DNA of 46,365 nt from an uncultured Candidatus Actinomarina sp. (lineage in GTDB: Bacteria; Actinomycetota; Acidimicrobiia; Actinomarinales; Actinomarinaceae): positions 1-46,365 of the forward strand of contig CACGVI010000007.1 of NCBI GenBank assembly GCA_902576605.1. Reading direction: 5' to 3'. The notes below the pieces were generated by a model. The model was not told the origin of the DNA and searched no databases. It worked only from the letters and a program-made list of their open reading frames with translations. Position 1 is the first letter of the stretch; each line of letters opens with the position of its first letter. This document shows, piece by piece, positions 29,177 through 37,914 of the stretch. A program made the position numbers and the translations under genes.

Positions 29177-29976
29177 CAAAAATTAAAGTATCTAACTTGC
29201 AACATAAATATCCAAATGGCGTAGTTGCCGTAAGCAATGTAAATGTTGAAATTGAACAAGGCGAACAAGTATCTGTTGTAGGACAAAATGGTTCTGGAAA
29301 AACCACATTAGTTAAACATTGGAACGGCTTATTAAAACCTACTAAGGGAAATGTTTTTGTTGGAGAACTAGATACTCTAGATCATTCTGTAAACACTCTT
29401 GCAAGAAAAGTAGGTTATGTATTTCAAAATCCAAACCATCAAATTTTTGCGGCTTCTGTAAGAGACGAGCTAGAGTTTGGTTTAATCAATATTGGATTAG
29501 ACGAGGAGGAAGTAAGCAACAGGACTAACCGTATTGCTGAAGAATTTGGACTAGTTGATTATTTAGAGACAAATCCATACAGGTTAGGATTTTCATTAAG
29601 AAAAACGGTTGGAATGGCATCAATAATTGCAATGGAGCCAGACGTTGTTGTTCTTGATGAACCAACAACGGGTCAAGATTATCTTGGAATAAAAGCAATT
29701 AGAACTGCAATAAAAAAATTAAAAGAACAAGGTAAAACAGTAATAGTGGTTTCTCATGACATGCCACTTGTTGCAGAAGATACAGACAGAGTTTTAGTAA
29801 TGTGTGACACAGAATTAATTTTTGATGGAACACCATCCAGGCTTTTTGCAAGTAAGGAGATACTATCCAAAACAAATCTTCTACCACCGCAAATTACTAG
29901 TTTTACACAAAAAGTTGGTTTAAATATTGAAGGCGAAAGTGTGCTATCTGTTGAAGAAGCGGAGAAAGCCCTCTAA
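29173..29976 (+). CDS. ECF transporter ATPase A2 with degenerate signature motif
   Basis: Walker A GQNGSGKTTL, VVLDEPTTGQD; signature position reads LGFSLRKTVGMA. Confidence 0.88.
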   Translation: MTKIKVSNLQHKYPNGVVAVSNVNVEIEQGEQVSVVGQNGSGKTTLVKHWNGLLKPTKGNVFVGELDTLDHSVNTLARKVGYVFQNPNHQIFAASVRDELEFGLINIGLDEEEVSNRTNRIAEEFGLVDYLETNPYRLGFSLRKTVGMASIIAMEPDVVVLDEPTTGQDYLGIKAIRTAIKKLKEQGKTVIVVSHDMPLVAEDTDRVLVMCDTELIFDGTPSRLFASKEILSKTNLLPPQITSFTQKVGLNIEGESVLSVEEAEKAL

Positions 29977-30061
29977 CCACCACTTATAATGAGTTACAAC
30001 ATATTTTCTAAATTTTAATAAAATAACCTGCACGCCATATATTTTGTTAATAGAATAAAAA

Positions 30062-30099
30062 TAACAATGTTCATTGGGCTCATTGTTAAAAAACCCAAT
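30062..30099 (+). promoter_or_regulatory. Candidate second H-type pseudoknot upstream of the ECF S component
   Basis: P1 TAACAATG/CATTGTTA (30062-69/30081-88), P2 ATTGGG/CCCAAT (30073-78/30094-99), A-rich L3. Confidence 0.55.
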
Positions 30100-30103
30100 C
30101 AAC

Positions 30104-30124
30104 GCTAATAATTAATTTATTAGC
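30104..30124 (+). promoter_or_regulatory. Perfect 8-bp hairpin between pseudoknot and RBS
   Basis: GCTAATAA-TTAAT-TTATTAGC. Confidence 0.6.
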
Positions 30125-30153
30125 ATTGTAATTTCTTTCGAGGGGGAGATTAG

Positions 30154-30846
30154 ATGAACGAACAAGCCACTCAAGGCGAAAAACTAAGTAGCTCTACTGG
30201 CGGTGGAGTTCCTTTAACATATGTTATTGCATTAGTACCTGTTGCTTCTGTTTTGAATGTTATTGGTGGAACTGTCGCTGGAGCTTTGAAGCTACCTATC
30301 TTCTTGGACATGATTGGAACAGCAGTTGTTGCTATGACAATTGGTCCTTGGTGGGGAGCATTAGTTGGAGTGATCACAAACCTAACAATGGGCTTTTTAA
30401 CAGGTCCAGTTTCAATTCCATTCGCAGCATGCAACGTAGTTGGTGCTTTGGTATGGGGTTATGGAACAAGATGGGGCTTTGCTAATGATAAACTAAGATT
30501 CTTTGGTTTGTCTGTAGCATCAGCAGTCTTTGTATCACTAATGGCAGCACCAATTGTTATATTTGTTTTTGGTGGAGCCACAGGACATGCTTCAGATGTT
30601 TTAACAGCTGGATTATTAGCAGCTGGAAATGACATGTGGGCAGCAGTGTTTTCAAGTAACATTATTGTTTCTTCAGCTGATAAAATTCTTTCGTCATTCT
30701 TGGCGTTAGCAATTATTGGAGCATTACCTACAAACTTGCAGGTAACAGGTCCAATAATGAAAGCTGAAAATATGGGCACAGCAGTCTTAATAACAGCAGG
30801 TACAGTAGTAGGTGTAATTCTTACTGTTGTATCAATGAACTTGTAG
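30154..30846 (+). CDS. ECF transporter S (substrate-binding) component, specificity unknown
   Basis: Multi-TM; FLDMIGTAVVAMTIGPWWGALVGVITNL; strong RBS gaggggga; between ECF ATPases and EcfT. Confidence 0.78.
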   Translation: MNEQATQGEKLSSSTGGGVPLTYVIALVPVASVLNVIGGTVAGALKLPIFLDMIGTAVVAMTIGPWWGALVGVITNLTMGFLTGPVSIPFAACNVVGALVWGYGTRWGFANDKLRFFGLSVASAVFVSLMAAPIVIFVFGGATGHASDVLTAGLLAAGNDMWAAVFSSNIIVSSADKILSSFLALAIIGALPTNLQVTGPIMKAENMGTAVLITAGTVVGVILTVVSMNL

Positions 30847-30859
30847 ATAGGAGGATAGT

Positions 30860-31048
30860 ATGAGAGAAGTAACATCAAAAGATGGTCTTGGTGTTGGTAT
30901 TATCGGCCTAGGTGTAATGTATGCAATTTATCCATGGGCATCTTCTGAAATGGCAGGAGACGCAGCCTTTGGTATGTTGTCAGGGTTATGCTTAGTTGCA
31001 AGTTTACTTACAGTACTCTGTGGGTTAGCTGTCCTAAGAGCAAAATAA
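30860..31048 (+). CDS. 62-aa two-TM protein in ECF operon
   Basis: AGGAGG RBS, two hydrophobic segments, tight operon spacing. Confidence 0.65.
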   Translation: MREVTSKDGLGVGIIGLGVMYAIYPWASSEMAGDAAFGMLSGLCLVASLLTVLCGLAVLRAK

Positions 31049-31060
31049 GTCCAAAAGTAA

Positions 31061-31804
31061 ATGGAAGCTGTTCAGAAAATTGAACAAGTTAAACATTTAC
31101 CTATAAAATTTGGAGAAGTCGCCCGGTACGTAATAGTGCCGGGCGATCCCAATAGGGTCCCTGTTATAGCTGAGTCTCTTGAAAATGTAATCAACCAGGG
31201 ACAAAATAGAGAATTTAATGCATATAAAGGTACGTATAAGGGTATTGACGTATCTGTTGTATCAACTGGAATTGGGTGTCCATCTACAGCAATTGCTGTA
31301 GAAGAGTTATCTCACATTGGTGCTGAAGTATTTATTAGGATTGGGACGTCTGGATCTGTTGATAAATCAGCAAAAAAAGGAGATATTTTTATTGCTACAG
31401 CAGCTGTTAGAGATGATGGAACATCAAAGCAGTACATACCAATTGAATTTCCAGCAATAGCATCACACAATGTTGTTAGCAGTTTAATTAAAGCTTCAAA
31501 AGATTTAAATATTGATTCAAAAGTCGGAATATGTCAATCAAAAGACTCTTTTTTTGGAGAAACAGAACCAGACAGAATGCCTGTCGCTCCATACTTAGAT
31601 TTCAAATGGAAGTCGTGGCAAGAAGGGGGCGTTGGTGCTTCTGAAATGGAAGCTGCAACCTTATTCACTTTATCACAAATTAAAAGAATAGAAGCCGGAG
31701 CAATTTTAGCAATAGAAACATCAGATAAAGAAACGATAAAGAAGATGACAGAAATAGTTTTAGAGAGTATAACTTATATTGAAGGGGAAAGAAATGTCAG
31801 CTAA
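31061..31804 (+). CDS. Uridine phosphorylase-like (NP-I family) nucleoside phosphorylase 1
   Basis: YVIVPGDPNRVP, STGIGCPSTAIAVEEL, RIGTSGS, SEMEAATLF. Confidence 0.9.
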   Translation: MEAVQKIEQVKHLPIKFGEVARYVIVPGDPNRVPVIAESLENVINQGQNREFNAYKGTYKGIDVSVVSTGIGCPSTAIAVEELSHIGAEVFIRIGTSGSVDKSAKKGDIFIATAAVRDDGTSKQYIPIEFPAIASHNVVSSLIKASKDLNIDSKVGICQSKDSFFGETEPDRMPVAPYLDFKWKSWQEGGVGASEMEAATLFTLSQIKRIEAGAILAIETSDKETIKKMTEIVLESITYIEGERNVS

Positions 31805-32585
31805 TGAAGAAAAAACAAAATCAGGATTACTAGACGTAGACCTTCAATATCATGTCCAACTAAAAACTGGAGATGTATCAGACTTTGTAATATTACCCGG
31901 TGATCCAGGAAGGGTCGAATTTATAGCTGAGCACTTTGACTCGGCAACACTAGTAGCAGATAATAGAGAATACAAAACTATGACCGGTGTTTATAAGGGT
32001 CGCTCTGTTTCTGTAACATCAACCGGAATTGGATGTCCATCAACTGCGATCGCTGTAGAAGAATTAGCAAACGTAGGTGCAAAAACATTTGTGAGACTTG
32101 GAACTTCAGGAGCTATGCAAGAATACACGCGAGTAGGAGATAAAGTTATAGCAACAGGTGCTGTCAGATATGAAGGTACATCAGTGCAATACATGCCTAT
32201 AGAATTTCCGGCAGTGGCTTCGCATGATATGGTTTCCGCGTTAATTCAATCAGCAAATGAAGCCGAATTAAATCACCATATAGGGATTGTGCAGTCAAAA
32301 GATTCATTCTACGGACAACACAATCCGGAAGGAATGCCTATCGCCTCAGAATTGCTTCAAAAATGGGACGCATGGGTTAAAGGAGGAGTTCTCTGCTCAG
32401 AAATGGAAGCTGCAACATTATTTGTAGTCGGCTCTTATAGAAAATTAAGGACAGGAGCAGTTCTTTTAGTTGCTGGAGACCAAGCCAAACAAGAATCTTT
32501 AACGAAAGAAGAATACAAAGCAAATATGACAGAATCAATTAATATGATACTTGAATCAAGTTTACAAATTGAGGAAGGTTCATAA
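31794..32585 (+). CDS. Uridine phosphorylase-like (NP-I family) nucleoside phosphorylase 2 (start moved from 31779)
   Basis: FVILPGDPGRVE, STGIGCPSTAIAVEEL, RLGTSGA, SEMEAATLF; GGGGA RBS before ATG at 31794. Confidence 0.9.
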   Translation: MSANEEKTKSGLLDVDLQYHVQLKTGDVSDFVILPGDPGRVEFIAEHFDSATLVADNREYKTMTGVYKGRSVSVTSTGIGCPSTAIAVEELANVGAKTFVRLGTSGAMQEYTRVGDKVIATGAVRYEGTSVQYMPIEFPAVASHDMVSALIQSANEAELNHHIGIVQSKDSFYGQHNPEGMPIASELLQKWDAWVKGGVLCSEMEAATLFVVGSYRKLRTGAVLLVAGDQAKQESLTKEEYKANMTESINMILESSLQIEEGS

Positions 32586-33484
32586 TGGCAAGAGTACCAG
32601 TTGGAGCATACGTTCCAGGCGATTCTTTCTTTCACAGAGCTCATCCGTTTGTAAAGTTTTACTGGGTTGGCTCATTTGTAATATTTTGTTTTTTTAACAA
32701 AAATCCCTATGTGAATTATTCGCTAACTTTAATTGGTTTAGTATTCGTTGTTCTTACAAAAACTTTTCCAAGTTATGTAAGAGCTATGGTTATTTTCTTT
32801 CCTGCGGCATTTGCAATGATATTTCTTCAATCGATTGTCCCTCCAGCAGTATTCGATAATCCAGAACTATTAGCAGAACTTGGCCCCTTTTCTTTGTACA
32901 CTGAGTCAATTATTTATGGGATGCTTTTTAGTAGTCGCATTTTATGCATATGTACATGGTCTATATTAATGTTGATGACTTTACATCCTGGAGAATTGTC
33001 TTCAGCGTTACAAAAAGCTCGTGTACCCTATACAGTAAATTTCATGATAACAACAACTTTGCAACTAATCCCTATTCTTCAAAGAGAATTTGGAATTATT
33101 TTATCTGCACAAAAATCAAGAGCAATGGAAGCTCAAGGATTTAAAGCTTTGTTACCATCAATAATTCCAGTTTTTGCTGGAGCAATCGATAGGGTCTCTC
33201 AACTATCTATGAGTCTAGAAACGAGAGCTTTCGGCGCTAACAAAGAAAGAACACTATTGAGGTATAAAGAATTTACGACAAAAGAAACAGTATTGTCAAT
33301 TCTTTCTCTAGCACCAATTGTTCTTGTATTTTATGGAAGGGCAAACTTTAATGCATTTGTGCCATTGGAAGGGTTTTCATTATCTCCTTTTGCTGGTTCT
33401 TTCATTGTAATTTTTTGTGGTACAGCATTTTTATCTATAATTTTCGGTGCAACTTTTGCCATAAGGCTTCTTGGTAAGAAGTAG
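32585..33484 (+). CDS. ecfT: ECF transporter transmembrane protein EcfT
   Basis: Multi-TM; AQKSRAMEAQG and SLETRAFGA coupling motifs. Confidence 0.88.
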   Translation: MARVPVGAYVPGDSFFHRAHPFVKFYWVGSFVIFCFFNKNPYVNYSLTLIGLVFVVLTKTFPSYVRAMVIFFPAAFAMIFLQSIVPPAVFDNPELLAELGPFSLYTESIIYGMLFSSRILCICTWSILMLMTLHPGELSSALQKARVPYTVNFMITTTLQLIPILQREFGIILSAQKSRAMEAQGFKALLPSIIPVFAGAIDRVSQLSMSLETRAFGANKERTLLRYKEFTTKETVLSILSLAPIVLVFYGRANFNAFVPLEGFSLSPFAGSFIVIFCGTAFLSIIFGATFAIRLLGKK

Positions 33485-33492
33485 TAAACTAA

Positions 33493-34770
33493 TTGACTCA
33501 AACAAGCTCTGAATATATAAAAGAAAACTTTGTCTTTAATTACACAATGTTTATTTTAGATAGCATTGGTTTTGGCTCTGCTTTTGCATTACTTATACCA
33601 TTGAGCTACACACCTGACGTAGCCTTTGAAATATCAGGAGCATGGTTTGCTGCTCCATCTGTAATAATAATATTTTATTTCTTAAATATTTTTGGACAAT
33701 TTATTTCTTCATCAAATAGAAAAAAAGAAGAAGATTCGAAGCTTGATGTAATTAAATGGGGAATTCTAGAAAGATTAGGATTCGTACTTATTTATTTAAC
33801 TTTAAATTATTTTCTAGATTCTTCACTAATACTTGCATTTTTTCTTATTACTTATGGAATTTTTGTATATAGTTCTGGAGCAATTCTCCCTGCTTACTTT
33901 GATTTAGTTTCTAGAGTACTTTATAAACATAGGGCAATATTTTTTGCAGCAAACCTCACTACAGGATCATTAGCCGGTTTTTTAGTATCTAGATATGTTG
34001 ATTTTAGAATTCAAGAAAAAGGCTTGGTTGAGGGCTTTTCAGACGGTTTGTTAGTAGTAATTGCTATAACTTCATTATCATTAATTCCTTTAATTTTAAT
34101 TAAAGAGCCAAAAGGAATTGCTCAAAAAAAGAAGAAATTAAATGTATTAATAATTAAAAACAAATTAAACGATTGGTATGAAATATATAAAAATAGTAAA
34201 GATGTAAGAGCTATTGCATTATCAAATATTGTTAGTGTAGTTCCTGAATCTATTACTCCATTTTTTACAATATGGCTAATTAGTTATTACCAATTAGATT
34301 CAGCAAAAATTGGGATATGGGTTACCTTACTGTTAATAAGTCAAAGTATAGGAAGTTTTATAGTTCCAATTCTCGCCTCAAGACTAGGATTCAAAACTAC
34401 ATATATTTGCGGATTATTTTTTCATTTTATAGCCAGCATGCTGTTTATATTGAATCCTTTGACATTCCAAAATCTAATATTTATTTTTGCAGGATTGGGT
34501 TCCGGAACATTTGTAACATCGCAAAGCAATATTTCAGTAGAGATTGGAAAAGTTGGAGATGCGGGTAACACAAATGCAATGTTGACTGCGTTTAGATTAC
34601 CAGGCCTTATTTTAGGTCCATTTATATTTGCATATTTTGTGAATTTAGGAAATATAACTTCTTTCTTATTTGTATCTTTAGGATCATCACTACTTGGTAT
34701 TTCTATAATGCGATATAAAATGAAAAATAAAATATTTCCGCAAGTTAGATTCTGGAGTAAAGACTCTTAA
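33493..34770 (+). CDS. MFS-type transporter (TTG start)
   Basis: About 12 TM segments; follows ecfT. Confidence 0.75.
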   Translation: MTQTSSEYIKENFVFNYTMFILDSIGFGSAFALLIPLSYTPDVAFEISGAWFAAPSVIIIFYFLNIFGQFISSSNRKKEEDSKLDVIKWGILERLGFVLIYLTLNYFLDSSLILAFFLITYGIFVYSSGAILPAYFDLVSRVLYKHRAIFFAANLTTGSLAGFLVSRYVDFRIQEKGLVEGFSDGLLVVIAITSLSLIPLILIKEPKGIAQKKKKLNVLIIKNKLNDWYEIYKNSKDVRAIALSNIVSVVPESITPFFTIWLISYYQLDSAKIGIWVTLLLISQSIGSFIVPILASRLGFKTTYICGLFFHFIASMLFILNPLTFQNLIFIFAGLGSGTFVTSQSNISVEIGKVGDAGNTNAMLTAFRLPGLILGPFIFAYFVNLGNITSFLFVSLGSSLLGISIMRYKMKNKIFPQVRFWSKDS

Positions 34771-35039
34771 TTTCTCCCTTTGTATAAAAAAGCAAGACCA
34801 GCAATTAGAAGAATTACAGAAAGATATAAATAAACACCGAATACCGACCCAACTGCTGCAATCGTAACTAACCCAAACCCTGTTCTCTGATCATTGTTGT
34901 AAGAGGGTAAGTAATAAAAAATTTTGTTTAAGATGTGATTTTTATCTTTTATCCTTTTTTCATCTATCCAAAATACAATAAAAATAATCACAAATGTTGC
35001 CAACAAAATGAGCTGTTCTCTTAAGGGTAAAACAACCAT
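34767..35039 (-). CDS. Small membrane protein
   Basis: 90 aa, hydrophobic segments. Confidence 0.5.
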   Translation of the reverse strand: MVVLPLREQLILLATFVIIFIVFWIDEKRIKDKNHILNKIFYYLPSYNNDQRTGFGLVTIAAVGSVFGVYLYLSVILLIAGLAFLYKGRN

Positions 35040-35914
35040 TATATTGAATATGAAGACTGGGTGCCAGGTCTAGTCACAGAATCAGAAGCTTTTTCAACAC
35101 CAATTTTTATTGCCTCTTTAGTTGTATATCCTGATGCTATTCCGTATGAAAAGGCACCAACAAAAGCATCTCCGGCACCTGTAGTATCAATGGCATTAAC
35201 TTCTGGAGCTTTAATCTTTATCACAGAACCTTCTTTATTGACATAGGCAGCTCCTTCTTCACCGAGTGTAACAATTAAATTTGATTCAATAGAATTAGAG
35301 TACTTAATTAAATTTGAATCATCAAATGCATTTAATCCTGAAATAGTTTCGAATTCTACCTCATTTGGGATAAACCAATCTGTAGAGTCTAAAAGAATTT
35401 GTGATGGGATTTTTGCCGGTGCTGGATTTAAAATTGTTGTAATGCTGTTGGCCTTGGCATACTGAAAAACTTTTTCAGTTACTTCAAGTGGAATTTCAAA
35501 TTGTCCAATTATGACCTCTAAATCTTCTATTTTTTTTATAGCTTCTATTGCATCATCACCATTAATTAAATCATTTGCACCAGACACAACAATAATCCTG
35601 TTTTGCCCTGAGCCATCAACCCATATTGGAGCAACCCCACTTGATCCAGGCACTCTTTGAATAAAGTCAACATTAACGCCGCTTTTTTTATAATTATCTA
35701 TAGTCATATCTGCATACACATCATCACCTAAGCAGGTTATCATATATGTTTCAGCGCCCATAAGCCCTGCCATAACGGCTTGATTTGCTCCCTTCCCGCC
35801 AAAACCCATTTTGTATTCATTTCCAAAAACAGTTTCGCCGTCAGATGGGATACTATTTACATAAGCAATTTGATCAATATTAGAGCTACCAACGATACAG
35901 ATTTTTGAAGCCAT
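35039..35914 (-). CDS. PfkB/ribokinase family kinase (start moved from 36031)
   Basis: MASKICIVGSSNIDQIAYV, GFGGKGANQAV, DTTGAGDAFVGAF. Confidence 0.9.
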   Translation of the reverse strand: MASKICIVGSSNIDQIAYVNSIPSDGETVFGNEYKMGFGGKGANQAVMAGLMGAETYMITCLGDDVYADMTIDNYKKSGVNVDFIQRVPGSSGVAPIWVDGSGQNRIIVVSGANDLINGDDAIEAIKKIEDLEVIIGQFEIPLEVTEKVFQYAKANSITTILNPAPAKIPSQILLDSTDWFIPNEVEFETISGLNAFDDSNLIKYSNSIESNLIVTLGEEGAAYVNKEGSVIKIKAPEVNAIDTTGAGDAFVGAFSYGIASGYTTKEAIKIGVEKASDSVTRPGTQSSYSI

Positions 35915-35963
35915 GCAAGAATTATAAAAATATTTTATTGTTTTATCTACTATGATTTGATTT

Positions 35964-36944
35964 ATGGGTATTAATTGGGAGTCAAAAGTTTTGAGCTCGG
36001 TAGGGAATGTTATTGACAATGCACAACACATATCAGTGAGCGAAAAACATATAGAAACAGTTGCTGATTGGTTAGCATATGAAGAGTTTGGATTTCCTAA
36101 AAATAATCAAACAAATAAAAATCCGGAAAATTTTATTCGAACAACAATGCTTATTAATACTTTAAACTTTGCGTTTACTGATTTTGACACTTCAATTAAG
36201 TATGCAATAGAGCGAGATGGCCATGTACTTTCAGACAGTGAAGCCATGTTTGCCCAAGTACATGAAGCAATAGATTCTGGAATTAACCTGCTTAATGGTG
36301 AAGTACTAGAAAAATTAACAATTGAAGAACTAGAAAAAATTTTCGAAGGAAATATTGAAATGCCAATGTTAAAAGAAAGAGTAGAAATATTAAATGCTGT
36401 AGGAACAAAACTTGTAGATAGCTATGAAGGGGATTGGTTAAACTTTATAAAAAGTTGCCCACGAAAACTTTATTCAAATGGTGAGGGGTTAATTGAAAGA
36501 TTAGTTTTAGAGTTTCCAAGATTCAATGATTCTTCGATTTATTTAGATAAAGAGGTAAATTTTTACAAATTAGCACAACTAGCATTCTGGGGTATTCATG
36601 GTGAACTTGCTCACTCAAATTACTTTAGAATTGAAGACATGGAATCTATGACAGCATTTGCAGACTATATTGTACCGGTTGCCCTTATTGTCATGAAAAT
36701 AACTCAATATTCAGAAGAGTTAGAAGAAAAAATTATGAATGGAAAAATGATAGAAAGAAACTCAACTGAAGAAATTGAGATACGTGCAGCTACAATATAT
36801 GCAACAGCAAAACTTACTGAGAGTGTGAACAGAAGAAGAAAAGATATCCAAAGTTTAATAATACCCCAACTTGATTACAGACTTTGGAAGCATTACCATG
36901 CAACACATTTTCCTCATCATTTAACCTACACAACAATGTATTAA
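35964..36944 (+). CDS. Queuosine salvage glycosylase, Qng1/DUF2419 family
   Basis: MPMLKERVEILNAVG, LVLEFPRFNDSSIY, VNFYKLAQLAFWGIHG, MTAFADYIVPVAL, EIEIRAATIYA, LDYRLWKHYHATHFPHHLT. Confidence 0.82.
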   Translation: MGINWESKVLSSVGNVIDNAQHISVSEKHIETVADWLAYEEFGFPKNNQTNKNPENFIRTTMLINTLNFAFTDFDTSIKYAIERDGHVLSDSEAMFAQVHEAIDSGINLLNGEVLEKLTIEELEKIFEGNIEMPMLKERVEILNAVGTKLVDSYEGDWLNFIKSCPRKLYSNGEGLIERLVLEFPRFNDSSIYLDKEVNFYKLAQLAFWGIHGELAHSNYFRIEDMESMTAFADYIVPVALIVMKITQYSEELEEKIMNGKMIERNSTEEIEIRAATIYATAKLTESVNRRRKDIQSLIIPQLDYRLWKHYHATHFPHHLTYTTMY

Positions 36945-36945
36945 T

Positions 36946-37914
36946 ATGACAAAAAGAAAATTTTTTATAGATACCGATACTGCTTCTGATGATGCAGTTG
37001 CATTACTTATGGCTTTAGAGACACCAGACGTTGAAGTATTAGGTGTGAGTATCGTTTCAGGAAATATGCCTGTAGAACAAGGAAGCATCAATGCTCGATA
37101 CACCATTGAGCTATGCAAAAAAGATACACCTGTATATGTGGGCTACGACAAACCAATGATAAAAAAAAGAGAACATGCAGACTGGTTCCACGGTCCTGAT
37201 GGAATGGGTAATATGAATTATCCTGAACCAAAGTCTACAGCAAATAAATCTGACTATAAAGAAGTGTTAAATACATTAATCAACCAATACCCAAATGAAA
37301 TTACATTAGTTACCCTAGGTCCCTTAACAAATCTGGGACAATTTGTCTTGGAGTATCCCGAGTCGTATCAAAAAATAAAAGATATATATATTATGGGAGG
37401 TGCCTCTACTACAGTTGGAAATGTTACCCCAGCTGCCGAATACAATATTTGGTGTGACCCTGAAGCAGCTGAAATTGTTTTTAAATCTGGTCACCCTGAT
37501 ATCACAATGATTGGCTGGGAGCTTTGCAGAGGTGGGGCAAACTTGACAGAGGGTGAGATGGATTATGTATATAGTTTTGAGACTGCCAAAGGTGACTTTG
37601 CAATTGACTGTAACAAACATGCTTTAGATTCAAGCCAAAATTGGCTTGGTGATCCTGGTCTAGGTTTACCTGACCCAGTTGCAATGGCAGTTGCGTTAAA
37701 CGAAAAGGTTGTCGTTAAAGCAAGTAGACATCATGTAAAAATTGTATTAGATGGACCAGCGCGTGGAATGACAATAGTTGATGAACTAAATGTAGGTGAA
37801 AGCGAACCTCATATAGATGAAAATTGGTCGCATACCACAAAAAATATAAATGTTATTTGGGAAATCGACAACAAGGAGTGGAAAGAAACGCTATATCAAA
37901 CTTTAAAAAACTAG
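36946..37914 (+). CDS. Inosine-uridine-type nucleoside hydrolase
   Basis: FFIDTDTASDDAVAL, LVTLGPLTNLG, YIMGGAS; starts 1 nt after the Qng1-like stop. Confidence 0.92.
   Translation: MTKRKFFIDTDTASDDAVALLMALETPDVEVLGVSIVSGNMPVEQGSINARYTIELCKKDTPVYVGYDKPMIKKREHADWFHGPDGMGNMNYPEPKSTANKSDYKEVLNTLINQYPNEITLVTLGPLTNLGQFVLEYPESYQKIKDIYIMGGASTTVGNVTPAAEYNIWCDPEAAEIVFKSGHPDITMIGWELCRGGANLTEGEMDYVYSFETAKGDFAIDCNKHALDSSQNWLGDPGLGLPDPVAMAVALNEKVVVKASRHHVKIVLDGPARGMTIVDELNVGESEPHIDENWSHTTKNINVIWEIDNKEWKETLYQTLKN

Noticed and set aside
30459-30878. 139-aa antisense ORF over ECF S component
   Set aside because: Low-complexity antisense translation of a membrane protein gene; the sense gene has strong RBS and operon context.
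35915-35963. Third pseudoknot copy between the PfkB kinase and the Qng1-like gene
   Set aside because: Looked for CAATG...CATTG plus A-rich/P2 pattern here and upstream of the IUNH genes and panB; none found.
36945-36945. Qng1-like gene and nucleoside hydrolase as a frameshifted fusion
   Set aside because: Both ORFs have complete, canonical N- and C-termini; only tight operon spacing.
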